Shown here: piece after piece, positions 37,785 to 47,332 of the stretch | Position numbering within the stretch: position 1 is the first letter of the stretch | How the letters are laid out: every line of letters starts with the position of its first letter | DNA from: Pseudomarimonas arenosa | Lineage (GTDB): Bacteria > Pseudomonadota > Gammaproteobacteria > Xanthomonadales > Xanthomonadaceae | Assembly: GCF_014841215.1 (NCBI RefSeq) | Contig: NZ_JACYTR010000027.1 | Span: 1 to 60,171, forward strand | Length of the DNA stretch: 60,171 bases | Direction of reading: 5' to 3' | Notes under the pieces: generated by a model | Databases searched by the model: none | What the model was told of the DNA's origin: nothing | The model's input: only the letters and a program-made list of their open reading frames with translations | Made by a program: the position numbers and the translations under genes

Positions 37785-39929
37785 ATGCCCATTCCATCGC
37801 GCCCTGGCCGCGCCAAGATCCCGCAACCGATCCAGACAGCGCGCGCCGCGATTCAGGCCGGACGCCCACAGGAGGCCCTGGCGCCGCTGCGTAAGCACCT
37901 GAATCAACAGCCGAATGACGCCGCCAGCTGGGGCGTGCTGGGCCACTGCCTGCGGGTCAGCGGCGACCTCGGCGGGGCCGAGCAGGCACTGGCGCGGGCG
38001 GCGCGGCTGGATCCGCGGATGGCCGCCACCCTGCGCGAACAAGGGTTTCTGAAGCGCGACCAGGGCCAGGTCGTGGAAGCGGTGAATCTGCTCGGCCGCT
38101 ACCTGCAGCTGCACGATGAGCCGGCGGTGCGCTTCGAGGCCGCGCGCCTGGCCGCTGATCTGGAGCCGCGGGTTGCCGAGAGCTTGCTGGCTCCGCTGCT
38201 GGCGGCCCACCCAAAGGCGTTTGAATTGGTCCTGCTGTCAGCGCAGATTCAATCCCGCCTGGGCCAGGTCGATAGTGCCATTGCGACGCTGGAGGCTCTG
38301 CGCCAGCAACGACCGAACGATTTCAATGTGGTCAACCTGTTGTACTGGGCTCGCGTGCAGCGCGGCGACGATGCGCTGCTACGGATTGATCTGGCACGGC
38401 AATTGGCCGAGTCGACCCAGGATGCCGAACGCTGGCTCAATCTGGCCCAGGAACTGCAGCATGCCGGGAGATTTGCCGAGGGCCGGGCCGCGGTCGAATC
38501 TGCGCTGCGCGCCAATCCCGACTTCCTGCCGGCGCACTGGGCCAAGTTCCAGTTGCCGCCCAGTCCTGCACCCGAGAGTGAGGCCGCGGTCGAACAGTTC
38601 CGCCAGGCCTGGGCCGAAGGACTGGCCCACTTCGAATCGATCGACTTCGAGTCCGGCAAGCACAACGCGCAGATCTGGGGCTGCGTCGGGCAATGCACCG
38701 CGTTCTATCGGCACTATCTCGGCGACGAGGTGGAAGATCTGCAGCAGCGTTACGGCAGGCTGCTGCGACGCATGATGCATGCGCTGGCGCCGGACAGCGC
38801 CGAGCGACCGCTACGCCAGGGCAAGCGCCGCATCGGCTTCGTCTCGGCGTATTTTCGCGAACACACCGTGGCGCGCCTGTTCGTGCCGCTGATCGAGCAG
38901 CTCGATCGCGAACGCTTCGAAGTCCATGTGTTCTCCCTCGATGATGTCGGCGACCGCTGGTCGCAGCGCCTGCAGGTGGGCAGCCTGTTCCACGCCGGCC
39001 GACGCGGCGCGCCGGAATGGCGCAAGCTGATTGATGCGGCGGAACTCGATGTTCTGGTCTACAGCGAGATCGGCATGCACCCTTTGACCCAGGGTCTTGC
39101 CGCGCTGCGACTGGCGCCGGTCCAGGCGGTGCTGTGGGGACACCCGGTGACCACCGGGCTGGACACCATCGACCTGTTCTTGAGCGCCGACCAGTTGGAA
39201 CCCGCCGACGCCGACCGGCACTATCTGGAACCGCTGGTGCGGCTGCCAGACCTCGGCCACGGCCTCAGTGCTGCCGACCTTCCTGAACCGACGGCCCCGA
39301 CCTGCATCAGTCGTCGCGAACAGGGCATCGAGCTGTTGTGTGCACAGTCGGTTTTCAAGATGCTGCCGGCTCAGGATTACCTGTTCGCGGCCATTCTGGA
39401 CGCCCTGCCCAACGCACGACTACATTTGCTGGCCGACCACCGTGCCGATGTCCGCCACTGGCTGCAGCAGCGCATGGCGCGCGCCTTCGCCGAGCGCGGC
39501 AGTCAGGCCATTGAGCGCGTGCAGATTCATGGCTTTCTCTCCCATGCCGACTACCTCGGCCTGTCCAAGGTCAGCGATCTCAACCTCGACACCATTGGCT
39601 GGTCGGGCGGCATGAGTGCGCTGGACCTGCTGGCCGCTGGCCTGCCCACGGTATGCCTGCCCGGCAGCAGCATGCGCAGCCGACAAACCGCCTGTCTGCT
39701 GCAGTTGCTCGGTCTCGACGAGTTGATCGCACGGGACCAGGCTCACTACATTGAACTGGCTGTTTCGCTGGCACGCGCACCTGAGCGCCTGCAGGATTTG
39801 CGCCATGCGCTGCAGGAAAGGCGTAACCGCCTGTTCGGAAGCACCGCCACCCATCAGGCCTTGGCCGAGCTGTTGGCCGGCGTGGGTCGCGACAGCCGCG
39901 GCCAGCTGATCCTTCCACCTGGCCATTGA
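37785..39929 (+). CDS. TPR protein with O-GlcNAc-transferase-like (GT41) domain
   Basis: About 714 residues. The N-terminal half (about 15-260) consists of TPR-type helical repeats (ALAPLRKHLNQQPNDAASWGVLGHCLRVSGDLGGAEQAL and others). The C-terminal half (about 330-690) has the SPINDLY/OGT fold: RIGFVSAYFREHTVARLF, LDVLVYSEIGMHPLTQGLAALRLAP, VQAVLWGHPVTTG, IHGFLSHADYLGLSKVSDLNLDT and GLPTVCLPGSSMRSRQ. It probably transfers a sugar to proteins (flagellin or other) in the cytoplasm; donor and target are unknown. A TTG at 37773 extends the frame, but ATG 37785 is simpler. Confidence 0.87.
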   Translation: MPIPSRPGRAKIPQPIQTARAAIQAGRPQEALAPLRKHLNQQPNDAASWGVLGHCLRVSGDLGGAEQALARAARLDPRMAATLREQGFLKRDQGQVVEAVNLLGRYLQLHDEPAVRFEAARLAADLEPRVAESLLAPLLAAHPKAFELVLLSAQIQSRLGQVDSAIATLEALRQQRPNDFNVVNLLYWARVQRGDDALLRIDLARQLAESTQDAERWLNLAQELQHAGRFAEGRAAVESALRANPDFLPAHWAKFQLPPSPAPESEAAVEQFRQAWAEGLAHFESIDFESGKHNAQIWGCVGQCTAFYRHYLGDEVEDLQQRYGRLLRRMMHALAPDSAERPLRQGKRRIGFVSAYFREHTVARLFVPLIEQLDRERFEVHVFSLDDVGDRWSQRLQVGSLFHAGRRGAPEWRKLIDAAELDVLVYSEIGMHPLTQGLAALRLAPVQAVLWGHPVTTGLDTIDLFLSADQLEPADADRHYLEPLVRLPDLGHGLSAADLPEPTAPTCISRREQGIELLCAQSVFKMLPAQDYLFAAILDALPNARLHLLADHRADVRHWLQQRMARAFAERGSQAIERVQIHGFLSHADYLGLSKVSDLNLDTIGWSGGMSALDLLAAGLPTVCLPGSSMRSRQTACLLQLLGLDELIARDQAHYIELAVSLARAPERLQDLRHALQERRNRLFGSTATHQALAELLAGVGRDSRGQLILPPGH

Positions 39930-40024
39930 GAAACTCCATCCGGCCATCTTGATGCCGCATGTCTTGCGATCCTCGGCCTTGCCTGCGCGCCGTTGAGGCG
40001 CGCTTCGACAAGCGCTATGAGTAG

Positions 40025-41380
40025 TCAGCGAGCCTCAGGTTCATGGTTGGGCCGCGCTCCGACCAGATTCCAGTCAAAGCGTCGACTCACCACCATCACC
40101 GCGGCCAGCAGCCCGAACAAGGCCAGGGCGCCGACCAGCAAGGCAGTATCCTCGGCGCTCAAGATCAGATACAGCAACAGATACAAGCCGAATAGCAACG
40201 CGGTGAAACTGATGGTTCGCGCCCGGCTGCCCAATGCCGGGCTGATATAGAAGCCGATCAGACCGCCGCAAGCGGCCGCTGCCATGCTGTACGCCAGGGC
40301 GAACCCCAGATGTTCGGACAAGGCCAGCAAGAGCAGGAAGAAGAGTGCCATGGCCAGGCCGGTCAGCCCGTACTGCATCACATGTACTTCCAGCGCACGC
40401 AGCATCTCAACGAAGAACACCGTGCCGAACACCAGGACCAGCATCAGCAGGGCGTAATTGATCGCGCGTTCGGTCATCAGATAGCGGTCAACCGGGTCGA
40501 CGAAGTTCACTCCGAGACTGCTCGACTCCAGCGCCAGACACTGGCCCTGCTCCTCGACACAGCGGGTCACTCTCGATTGAGCATCGCTGGCCAGGCGGCT
40601 GACACGCCAACGTGCGCTGAAGCCCTGAGCGCCCAGCGTTCGCTCGATCGGCAAGAAACTGCCGCTGAACCCGGGGTGTGGCCAATCGCTTTCCAAGGCC
40701 ACCTCATTCGCATCGGCGATCGGCAACCAGGCCAGGCGTTGTGTGCCACTCAAGCTCAAGCCCACTTGCACCTGCAGGGCCGATGCCTGTACCTGCTCGA
40801 CGCTCAGCTCGGCCTCAATACCCGATGGCATCCCCGGCAGACCGCCGCCCGGCAAGGCCGGCAAAGCGCGGCCATCGACCTGCCAGGTCACGGCGCCAAT
40901 GCCGCGTGCATCTCCGACCGCCAGCACCAGGTAGGCTCGCTTGATCGTGTAGTCGACCTCGTCCTCGGCCGGCTGCCGGCTGAGGCGAGGGAACGCCGCG
41001 TTCAGCTGTTGCTCGGAATGGAACAGCAACGCACTGAACGGGCCGCGATTGCGGCGCTCACTCAGCGCCTTGGACGTTATGGTCAGACTCTCGGGAAACA
41101 GCACCCGGCGCTCAGTATACTTTTCGAAGTCCTCGAACTGTCGCAAGGTGCCGTTCTCGCTGACGCTGCGCTGCCGGCGCAGCGTGCTGACCGCTTCGAT
41201 CACCAGCAGGGGTCCGACCACGGTCTGTTCACCACCGCTGGCGAGAGCGATATCCGCCACCACTTCGGCGCCACGCGCTTGACGCTCGGCCACCAGGCCA
41301 TCGAGCATGGCCAGCGGAATCAACAGCACGATCAGCACAACGGCGATCAGCAGCAACTTGATAAACAGTCGTCTATTCAT
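40025..41380 (-). CDS. creD: Inner membrane protein CreD
   Basis: 451 residues. One N-terminal membrane helix, a large periplasmic loop (about 30-310), then a block of five or so C-terminal helices beginning TERAINYALLMLVLVFGTVFFVEMLRALEVHVMQYGLTG, a stretch diagnostic for CreD. In E. coli it is part of the CreBC regulon and affects colicin tolerance and envelope; in others it links to beta-lactam response. No creBC is nearby. GGGGAA lies 5 nt before ATG 41380. Confidence 0.93.
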   Translation of the reverse strand: MNRRLFIKLLLIAVVLIVLLIPLAMLDGLVAERQARGAEVVADIALASGGEQTVVGPLLVIEAVSTLRRQRSVSENGTLRQFEDFEKYTERRVLFPESLTITSKALSERRNRGPFSALLFHSEQQLNAAFPRLSRQPAEDEVDYTIKRAYLVLAVGDARGIGAVTWQVDGRALPALPGGGLPGMPSGIEAELSVEQVQASALQVQVGLSLSGTQRLAWLPIADANEVALESDWPHPGFSGSFLPIERTLGAQGFSARWRVSRLASDAQSRVTRCVEEQGQCLALESSSLGVNFVDPVDRYLMTERAINYALLMLVLVFGTVFFVEMLRALEVHVMQYGLTGLAMALFFLLLLALSEHLGFALAYSMAAAACGGLIGFYISPALGSRARTISFTALLFGLYLLLYLILSAEDTALLVGALALFGLLAAVMVVSRRFDWNLVGARPNHEPEAR

Positions 41381-41529
41381 GTTTGTTCCCCGAGAGTCCC
41401 GAGCATTCAAGCTCTCGCAGGCGGCAAACGACGGGCCAAATTCGGGCAGATTCGGGCACGATGTCTGAATGATCGGGCACGTCTACCGAGCGCCGGCAGC
41501 GGCCGGCTCTTGTTACGCTACAGGCCATC

Positions 41530-42801
41530 ATGGACAACGGTATCCTCTCGGCACTGGCAGCGGCGGTCGGCATTGGCTTGATGCTGGGCATCGAGCGCGA
41601 GCGCAATCAGAAGATTTCTCATCCGGAACAGAAGACCGCAGCCGGCGTACGAACCTTTGCCGTAGCCGCCCTTACCGGCAGTCTGGCTGCGCTGTTCGAT
41701 CCGCTGCTGGTGTCCATTGGCCTGCTCGGCGTGGCGGGACTGGTCGTGATCGGCTATCTGCGCACCTCGCAGGAACAGCCCGGGATGACCACCGAACTGG
41801 CCTTGATCGTGGCCTATCTGTTGGGTGCCTTGTGTCATCGCGACCCGGTGCTGGCGGCCGGAATCGCGGTGATCCTGACCGTGTTGCTGGCGGCAAAGAC
41901 CAAGATCCACCAATTCTCCCGCGAGTGGATCTCGGCGCAGGAAATGCGCGACGGCCTGGTGTTGGCTGCGGCGGTGCTGATCATCCTGCCGCTGCTGCCC
42001 AGTCAGCCGATCGATCCCTGGTCGCTGGTCAATCCACAACGCATCTGGTTGTTGGTGGTGTTGATCATGGCCATCAGCTCGTTGGGGCATTTTCTGTTGC
42101 GACTGATCGGCGCGCGTCGCGGATTGCCGTTGGCCGGATTCTTTTCCGGCTTTGTATCGTCCACCGCGGCAGTGGCGGGGTTTGGCGAACGCGCGCGCGC
42201 CTCGGCACAGCACCTGCGTCCGGCGGTGGCCGCGGCGATGATGGCCAACCTGGCATCGGTGTTGTTGTTCATTCCGGTGACCTGGGCGATCTCTCAGCAG
42301 GCCATGCGGCTGGCCTTGGCACCGATCGGCGCCGCGGCGGGGGTATTGCTGATCGGCGGACTGCTTGGCTTGAGCCGAATCCAGGAGGGCGATGACCCCT
42401 TGCCCAGCGCCGAGCAACGCATGTTTCGCTTGCGCCATGCCCTGTTGTTAGCCCTGTTCATCAGCCTGATCGTAGCCGGTGCGAGCCTGGTGCATCGCCA
42501 GTTCGGCGCTGGCGCCAGCGTGGTGGCCACTGTAGTGGCCTCGCTGGCGGAATTGCACGCCTCCGCGGCGTCATTGGCGCAATTGTTCGAACAGGGGGCG
42601 TTGTCTGAGCGCCTGTTCGGGTGGGGACTGGTGGGTTTACTGGTGGCCAGCAGCACGGCCAAGAGCGTGCTGGCCTGGCTTTCTGGCGGCCGCGGCTATG
42701 GCGCTCGGGTCACTCTGGGCCTAGCCATCATGTGCGCGACCGCAGCCCTCACGGTGGTCTTGCTGCCGGACGGATCGATACTGACCACGGCAGGTGAGTA
42801 A
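41530..42801 (+). CDS. MgtC/SapB-DUF4010 membrane protein
   Basis: 423 residues and about 12 hydrophobic segments. The N-terminal third is MgtC/SapB-like (AAAVGIGLMLGIERER, AAGVRTFAVAALTGSLAAL), the rest DUF4010 (LAGFFSGFVSSTAAVAGFGERAR, LVASSTAKSVLAWLSGG). This fused form is common in proteobacteria. A role in ion or osmotic homeostasis is suspected but unproven. It is divergent from creD. Confidence 0.9.
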   Translation: MDNGILSALAAAVGIGLMLGIERERNQKISHPEQKTAAGVRTFAVAALTGSLAALFDPLLVSIGLLGVAGLVVIGYLRTSQEQPGMTTELALIVAYLLGALCHRDPVLAAGIAVILTVLLAAKTKIHQFSREWISAQEMRDGLVLAAAVLIILPLLPSQPIDPWSLVNPQRIWLLVVLIMAISSLGHFLLRLIGARRGLPLAGFFSGFVSSTAAVAGFGERARASAQHLRPAVAAAMMANLASVLLFIPVTWAISQQAMRLALAPIGAAAGVLLIGGLLGLSRIQEGDDPLPSAEQRMFRLRHALLLALFISLIVAGASLVHRQFGAGASVVATVVASLAELHASAASLAQLFEQGALSERLFGWGLVGLLVASSTAKSVLAWLSGGRGYGARVTLGLAIMCATAALTVVLLPDGSILTTAGE

Positions 42802-42877
42802 GGCGCTGGCATTCACATGACCTTCGCGACAGGACCAGGCACCCTGATGCTCTGAGCACTCAGCGCAGTCGAGCCCC

Positions 42878-45800
42878 GTGCCGATGCAGTCAGCCAACGC
42901 CGCAAGTCCGGAGCCGCCCCGCAGCCGTCCGTGGTTGAGTCTGTGTTTGCTGCTGTTGTTCGCGGGGTCGCCGATCGCCGCCGCGACACGCCCGCTGGAT
43001 GTCGCCGACCAGGGCGCGCCGGTTTTTCAGGTATTCGGCGCCAAGGAAGGGTTGTCGGATGAAATCTGGAGCGCGGTCGGATTCGATCAGCAGGGCTTTG
43101 TCTGGGCCGGATCGGCATCGGGATTGGCGCGCTTCGATGGCTATCGCTTCACTCCCTATGAATGGCCCGAAGCACGCAGTCTGGTGCGCGATATGGCGCA
43201 CGACGCCGACGGCCTGCTATGGGCAATCTTCGAACGCGAAGGATTGGCCAGCTATCGCGACGGCCAATGGCGGCTGAGCGGTAACCGCAGTTTCTCGCAG
43301 CGCTTCTCGCCGATCGATCCGCTCGGAGAGGCGCGGCAACTGTTCGTCGCCCAGGCCGATCTCAATATGCGGGTTGAACAGGGCGTTTGGGTGCCTGCCG
43401 AGCCCGGCAGCAGCAGCCTGCCCGGCGACCAGATCAAGCTGACGCGCACGTCCACACTGTACGGCGAGGCGCGCTGGTGGAGCGGCCGCAGCGATGGCAG
43501 CCTGTGGTTTCAACGCGTTGATGGCGAGCCTCTCTGGCAAGCCTTTGACCTCTCCGCCTACTCCACCAGCCAGATCACCGATCTGCTGCGCACCGAACAC
43601 CGCGGCCGCGAAGAGCTATGGATACTCACCTACGGCGGCGGTCTGCTGCGCCTGCGCGACGATGGCGTGCGCGTGTGGCGGGCGGCGCGCGGCGAACTGC
43701 CCAGCGAAGCGATCTACTCCGCGGTGGCCACGCATGATGCCGAGGGCGAGCGCACCCTCTGGCTGGCCTCACGTGGCGGCTTGATCCGACTGCAAGCAGA
43801 GCAGACCCGCGCCTTTGATCGCCGCCACGGGCTGCCTTCGAATGCCATCCGCGGCATCAAGGCACGGCGCAGCATCGACGGTGAGGACACATTGTGGCTA
43901 GCGACCGAGGGTGGTCTGGCCCGTGCACGGATCAGCGCCAGTCCGTGGCAGATCGTGTCGTTGATCGGCGCCTCGGAGAACGGCGTATTTGGACTGTTGC
44001 TGGAACCGGATGACCACGGTGGCGAACGGCTGTGGGTGGGCAGCGCCAAGGAGGGGCTGGCCATGCTGCACGAAGGCCAGTGGCAGTATTTCAGCGCTGC
44101 CCGCGGCAATTTTCCCGACGCCGCAGTTCGCGGCATCTGGCGTATGGAAGGCCTGGACGGTGAGCCTCTGCGATTGATTGGCCTGGTCGATCGCGATCCC
44201 CTGCGCATCGAAGGAGCAGCAAGCTTCAGCCGTTTCGAAACCCCCTGGCCGAAGCAGAATGGCAACGCGCTCACCAGCGTGCTGTCGCGCACGGTCGCAG
44301 GCGAGCGCGAGCTCTGGATGGGCACCCTGCGTAGCGGTGTCTACCGCCAGGATCAGAGCGGCTGGCACAAGCTCGAGCTGAGCCAGCAGCCAAGGGCCTG
44401 GGCTGCATTCAGCCTTACTGAACAGATTGATTCATCGGGGCGCTCATGGATCTGGCTGGCGACCGATCTCGGACTGGCGCGCTTCGATGGCGAGCGCCTG
44501 CAGCTGCTGCACGCCCTGCCGGATCTGCCCAAAGGTGGCTTTCGCTCAATCACCCTGATGCCTGATCAGCACGGCCGCGCGGAACTATGGGCCAGCAGCC
44601 ATCGCAACGGCGTGGTCCGACTCGATGTCAGCTCACCGGATCGGCCCCGAGTACTCACCGATGACCGCCTGCCAGCGGCACCTGATCCGACTGTCTACTC
44701 GGTACTGCGCGACAGCCAGGGACGCATCTATGTGTGTACCAATAACGGTGTGCAGAAGCTGGTGCGCGATGCCAATGGCGGCTACCGGCAGACCGTGTTC
44801 AGACGCCGCGACGGCCTGGTGCACGACGAGTGCAACAGCAACGGCCAGTTGATCGACGCGCATGATCGCTACTGGGTCGGCACCCTGGCCGGACTCAGCC
44901 TGTACGATCCGGCCCTGCAACCCGAAGCAGAAACCTTGCAGCCAAAGCCGCTGATTCTGACCCGGCTGCTGGTCGACGGCCTGGAACAGCTGACCCGCCG
45001 CAGCGAGCTGCTCATTCCCGCCGGCAGCCGTGACCTGCGCTTCGAGTTCGTGCTGCTCAGCGACCAACGCGAGAGTGAGACTCGCTACCGCAGCCGCCTG
45101 TTGCCTGATGACCCAGCATTCGGCGACTGGTCCTCCCTGCCCGGCCGCAGTTTCGGCCGCCTCGCTCCCGGCGACTATCTGCTCGAGATCGAGGCGATGG
45201 ACTACGGCCAGACCTTGGGCCAGCCCCTTAGCATAGCGTTTCGTGTCGCGCCGCAATGGTGGGAACAACGCTGGGTGCAGGCCTCAGGCCTGCTGGCACT
45301 GGTGTGCCTGGCGGCCATTTTCGGACTCGCCTACCATCGCCAGTTGCGTCGGCGACAGCGCGAACTGCTGCAGCTGATCCAGGATCGCACGGCCGAACTT
45401 AACCAGGCGAATGCACGACTGACCGAGTTGTCCTATCTCGACCCCCTGACCCAGCTGGCCAACCGGCGACGCCTGATGGAAGCACTGGAGAAGGCCTTGC
45501 AGTATGGCCGCAGCGAGCAGAAATCGATCGGTCTGATACTGATCGACATTGATCACTTCAAGGATTACAACGATCACCACGGTCACCTGGCCGGCGACAC
45601 TGCGCTGCGCGCGGTCGCCCAGGCCCTGAACAGCGCCAAGCGAGCGCGCGATCTGGTAGCGCGCTATGGCGGTGAAGAGTTTGTCTGTCTGCTGGAAGAC
45701 AGTGACGCGCAACTGGTGGATCAGGTGGCCCGACGTATGCATCAGCGGGTCGCCGAGCTCAGCCCGCGCAGCCTGGGCAACAATCAGCATGGCGCCTCGA

Positions 45801-45952
45801 TCAGTCTAGGCTTTGTCTGCCGCATACCGCGCCCCGGCGACCGTGCTGAGACCCTGCTGCAGGACGCCGATCTGGCCCTGTACGAAGCCAAACACCGGGG
45901 CCGCAATCAAATTGTCGCCCATCACGACCTGTCGATCTCGGCCTCCAGTTAA
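42878..45952 (+). CDS. Diguanylate cyclase with two-component-regulator propeller
   Basis: 1,024 residues. A signal or anchor helix (about 20-38) precedes a periplasmic propeller (GLSDEIWSAVGFDQQGFVWAGSASGLARFDGYRF-type repeats to about 690). Then come a Y_Y_Y domain (about 700-790), a transmembrane helix (about 800-820), a coiled coil and a GGDEF domain. The active-site motif is GGEEF (near residue 931). The upstream RARD matches an RxxD inhibitory I-site at the standard five-residue distance. It should make c-di-GMP and be feedback-inhibited. GTG start; ATG 42884 is equally possible. It counterbalances the EAL regulator at 6229-8442. Confidence 0.92.
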   Translation: MPMQSANAASPEPPRSRPWLSLCLLLLFAGSPIAAATRPLDVADQGAPVFQVFGAKEGLSDEIWSAVGFDQQGFVWAGSASGLARFDGYRFTPYEWPEARSLVRDMAHDADGLLWAIFEREGLASYRDGQWRLSGNRSFSQRFSPIDPLGEARQLFVAQADLNMRVEQGVWVPAEPGSSSLPGDQIKLTRTSTLYGEARWWSGRSDGSLWFQRVDGEPLWQAFDLSAYSTSQITDLLRTEHRGREELWILTYGGGLLRLRDDGVRVWRAARGELPSEAIYSAVATHDAEGERTLWLASRGGLIRLQAEQTRAFDRRHGLPSNAIRGIKARRSIDGEDTLWLATEGGLARARISASPWQIVSLIGASENGVFGLLLEPDDHGGERLWVGSAKEGLAMLHEGQWQYFSAARGNFPDAAVRGIWRMEGLDGEPLRLIGLVDRDPLRIEGAASFSRFETPWPKQNGNALTSVLSRTVAGERELWMGTLRSGVYRQDQSGWHKLELSQQPRAWAAFSLTEQIDSSGRSWIWLATDLGLARFDGERLQLLHALPDLPKGGFRSITLMPDQHGRAELWASSHRNGVVRLDVSSPDRPRVLTDDRLPAAPDPTVYSVLRDSQGRIYVCTNNGVQKLVRDANGGYRQTVFRRRDGLVHDECNSNGQLIDAHDRYWVGTLAGLSLYDPALQPEAETLQPKPLILTRLLVDGLEQLTRRSELLIPAGSRDLRFEFVLLSDQRESETRYRSRLLPDDPAFGDWSSLPGRSFGRLAPGDYLLEIEAMDYGQTLGQPLSIAFRVAPQWWEQRWVQASGLLALVCLAAIFGLAYHRQLRRRQRELLQLIQDRTAELNQANARLTELSYLDPLTQLANRRRLMEALEKALQYGRSEQKSIGLILIDIDHFKDYNDHHGHLAGDTALRAVAQALNSAKRARDLVARYGGEEFVCLLEDSDAQLVDQVARRMHQRVAELSPRSLGNNQHGASISLGFVCRIPRPGDRAETLLQDADLALYEAKHRGRNQIVAHHDLSISASS

Positions 45953-46002
45953 GCTACGCGTTAAGGAATGACGCGCTGGTGCTTATCCCGGATATATCCG
46001 GC

Positions 46003-46809
46003 TTATAGCGCCCCCGGCCGAGCAACCCAGCTCCCACCCTGCCATTCGGACTGCGCCTGCACCTGCCCCTGCGATTGCAGAAACTGCACGATCGAACGCA
46101 CCGTGGTGGTCTGGTAGCGCCCACCGAGGCGATCCTTGACACTGTGCTCGGTGAACTCGACATTGCTGGCAAACAGGCCGCCGAGCAGTCGCTTCGAGTA
46201 CGGCACGTGGATCACATCGGGGTGATAGCGCTGCCCACTCAGCCAGGCCTGCGCGGTGCCGCGATCGTCCGCTCCCGGCCGCATCGCCGCTGCCAGCAGT
46301 TCCAGCACCCAGGCGGTCGAGTTCTGGCTACGCTGCTTACCGGGCCGCGAGAGCAGGTTGTAATGCGCTTGATGCAGTGCCAGCCAGGTCGATTCACTGG
46401 CCTCGTCGGCCAACTGCCGAGCCAACGCCTCATCCAGCCAGATCAACCGGGCCTGCGGCGCTGCCAGATGATCAGCGAAGAAGTTGACCAGGCCCTCAAC
46501 ATAGAGATTGGACTCGGCACTGCCGCATTCATTCAACAGGTGCACCACGCTCCAGCGTCCTTCCGGCCTGTCGCGCAACAACACGCCGACATGCGAATAG
46601 ACCAGGCCCTGCTCGGCAAGATCGGTGCCGACGCGTGCCACCAGGGCCGCCGGTGCATTGCGTCGCTCAGCTTCGTGCCGTACCGCCAAGGCCATCGCCA
46701 CCGCGGTTTCAAGCTCGCCTGGCGTCACCGGCTCGGGCGAGCAGGCTTGGCCTGCTTCAACCTCAACGTGGGCCAGAGCGAGTATCAGCAGCACGACCCA
46801 GCGGCGCAT
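46003..46809 (-). CDS. DUF2145 family exported protein
   Basis: 268 residues: signal peptide (about 1-20), then a DUF2145 domain (QGLVYSHVGVLLRD... WSVVHLLNECGSAESNLYVEGLVNFFADHL... SRPGKQRSQNSTAWVLELLAAA). The conserved His/Cys/Asn pattern suggests a papain-like (NlpC-related) fold, but the function is unknown. ATG overlaps the preceding gene's TGA (TGATG), so they are coupled. Confidence 0.85.
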   Translation of the reverse strand: MRRWVVLLILALAHVEVEAGQACSPEPVTPGELETAVAMALAVRHEAERRNAPAALVARVGTDLAEQGLVYSHVGVLLRDRPEGRWSVVHLLNECGSAESNLYVEGLVNFFADHLAAPQARLIWLDEALARQLADEASESTWLALHQAHYNLLSRPGKQRSQNSTAWVLELLAAAMRPGADDRGTAQAWLSGQRYHPDVIHVPYSKRLLGGLFASNVEFTEHSVKDRLGGRYQTTTVRSIVQFLQSQGQVQAQSEWQGGSWVARPGAL

Positions 46810-47213
46810 CAGGGCACCCGCCGACGATGCATCATGGAACTGGCCAGCGCATTCGGAACAAACGCCAGCACTTCTCCCGCCAGCGAGAGCAGATAACCGC
46901 CACTGACGGCGGACACCGTCAGCACCGAGCCCGCCGCCACCCCGACGGCCGCCACCGCATGGGCAGAGAGCTGCAGGCTGAATTCAGTCGCCGCACTGGC
47001 ACCCCGCAGCACCAGCACCGCACCCTCGCCGCTGGCCTCGACCGAGATCACCGCCAGATGACCAGCGGCGGCCAGCACATCCAAGGCCGCGCTGGGCAGA
47101 CGCACCGAGGCCAAGGCGCTGGCTTCGGACGCCGCACTGAGATCACGCTGCGCCGCCGCCAGCGGCGCTGAGAGGGCCAAACTGAGCAGCCATACCACTG
47201 TTGCGGTCTTCAT
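46809..47213 (-). CDS. Small exported Ala/Ser-rich protein, partner of DUF2145
   Basis: 134 residues: signal peptide (about 1-21, cleavage near APLAAAQ), then a low-complexity Ala/Ser/Val-rich body. No named domain. AGGAGA precedes the ATG by 5 nt. It is the first gene of a two-gene operon with the DUF2145 protein and divergent from an XRE regulator 119 bp away, which may control it. Confidence 0.72.
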   Translation of the reverse strand: MKTATVVWLLSLALSAPLAAAQRDLSAASEASALASVRLPSAALDVLAAAGHLAVISVEASGEGAVLVLRGASAATEFSLQLSAHAVAAVGVAAGSVLTVSAVSGGYLLSLAGEVLAFVPNALASSMMHRRRVP

Positions 47214-47332
47214 ACGACTCTCCTGACGAATAGCTCAGCCCCAGCTTCGACTTGGCACTTCACACGTTCAATAAATTCGAACGAAGTGGCAAGATCAGAC
47301 CAGACAAGTATCAACAACCGATACCAACGACC

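Noticed and set aside
40310-41581. 423-codon rightward frame over creD
   Set aside because: Antisense to a well-defined membrane protein; low-complexity Gln-rich translation.
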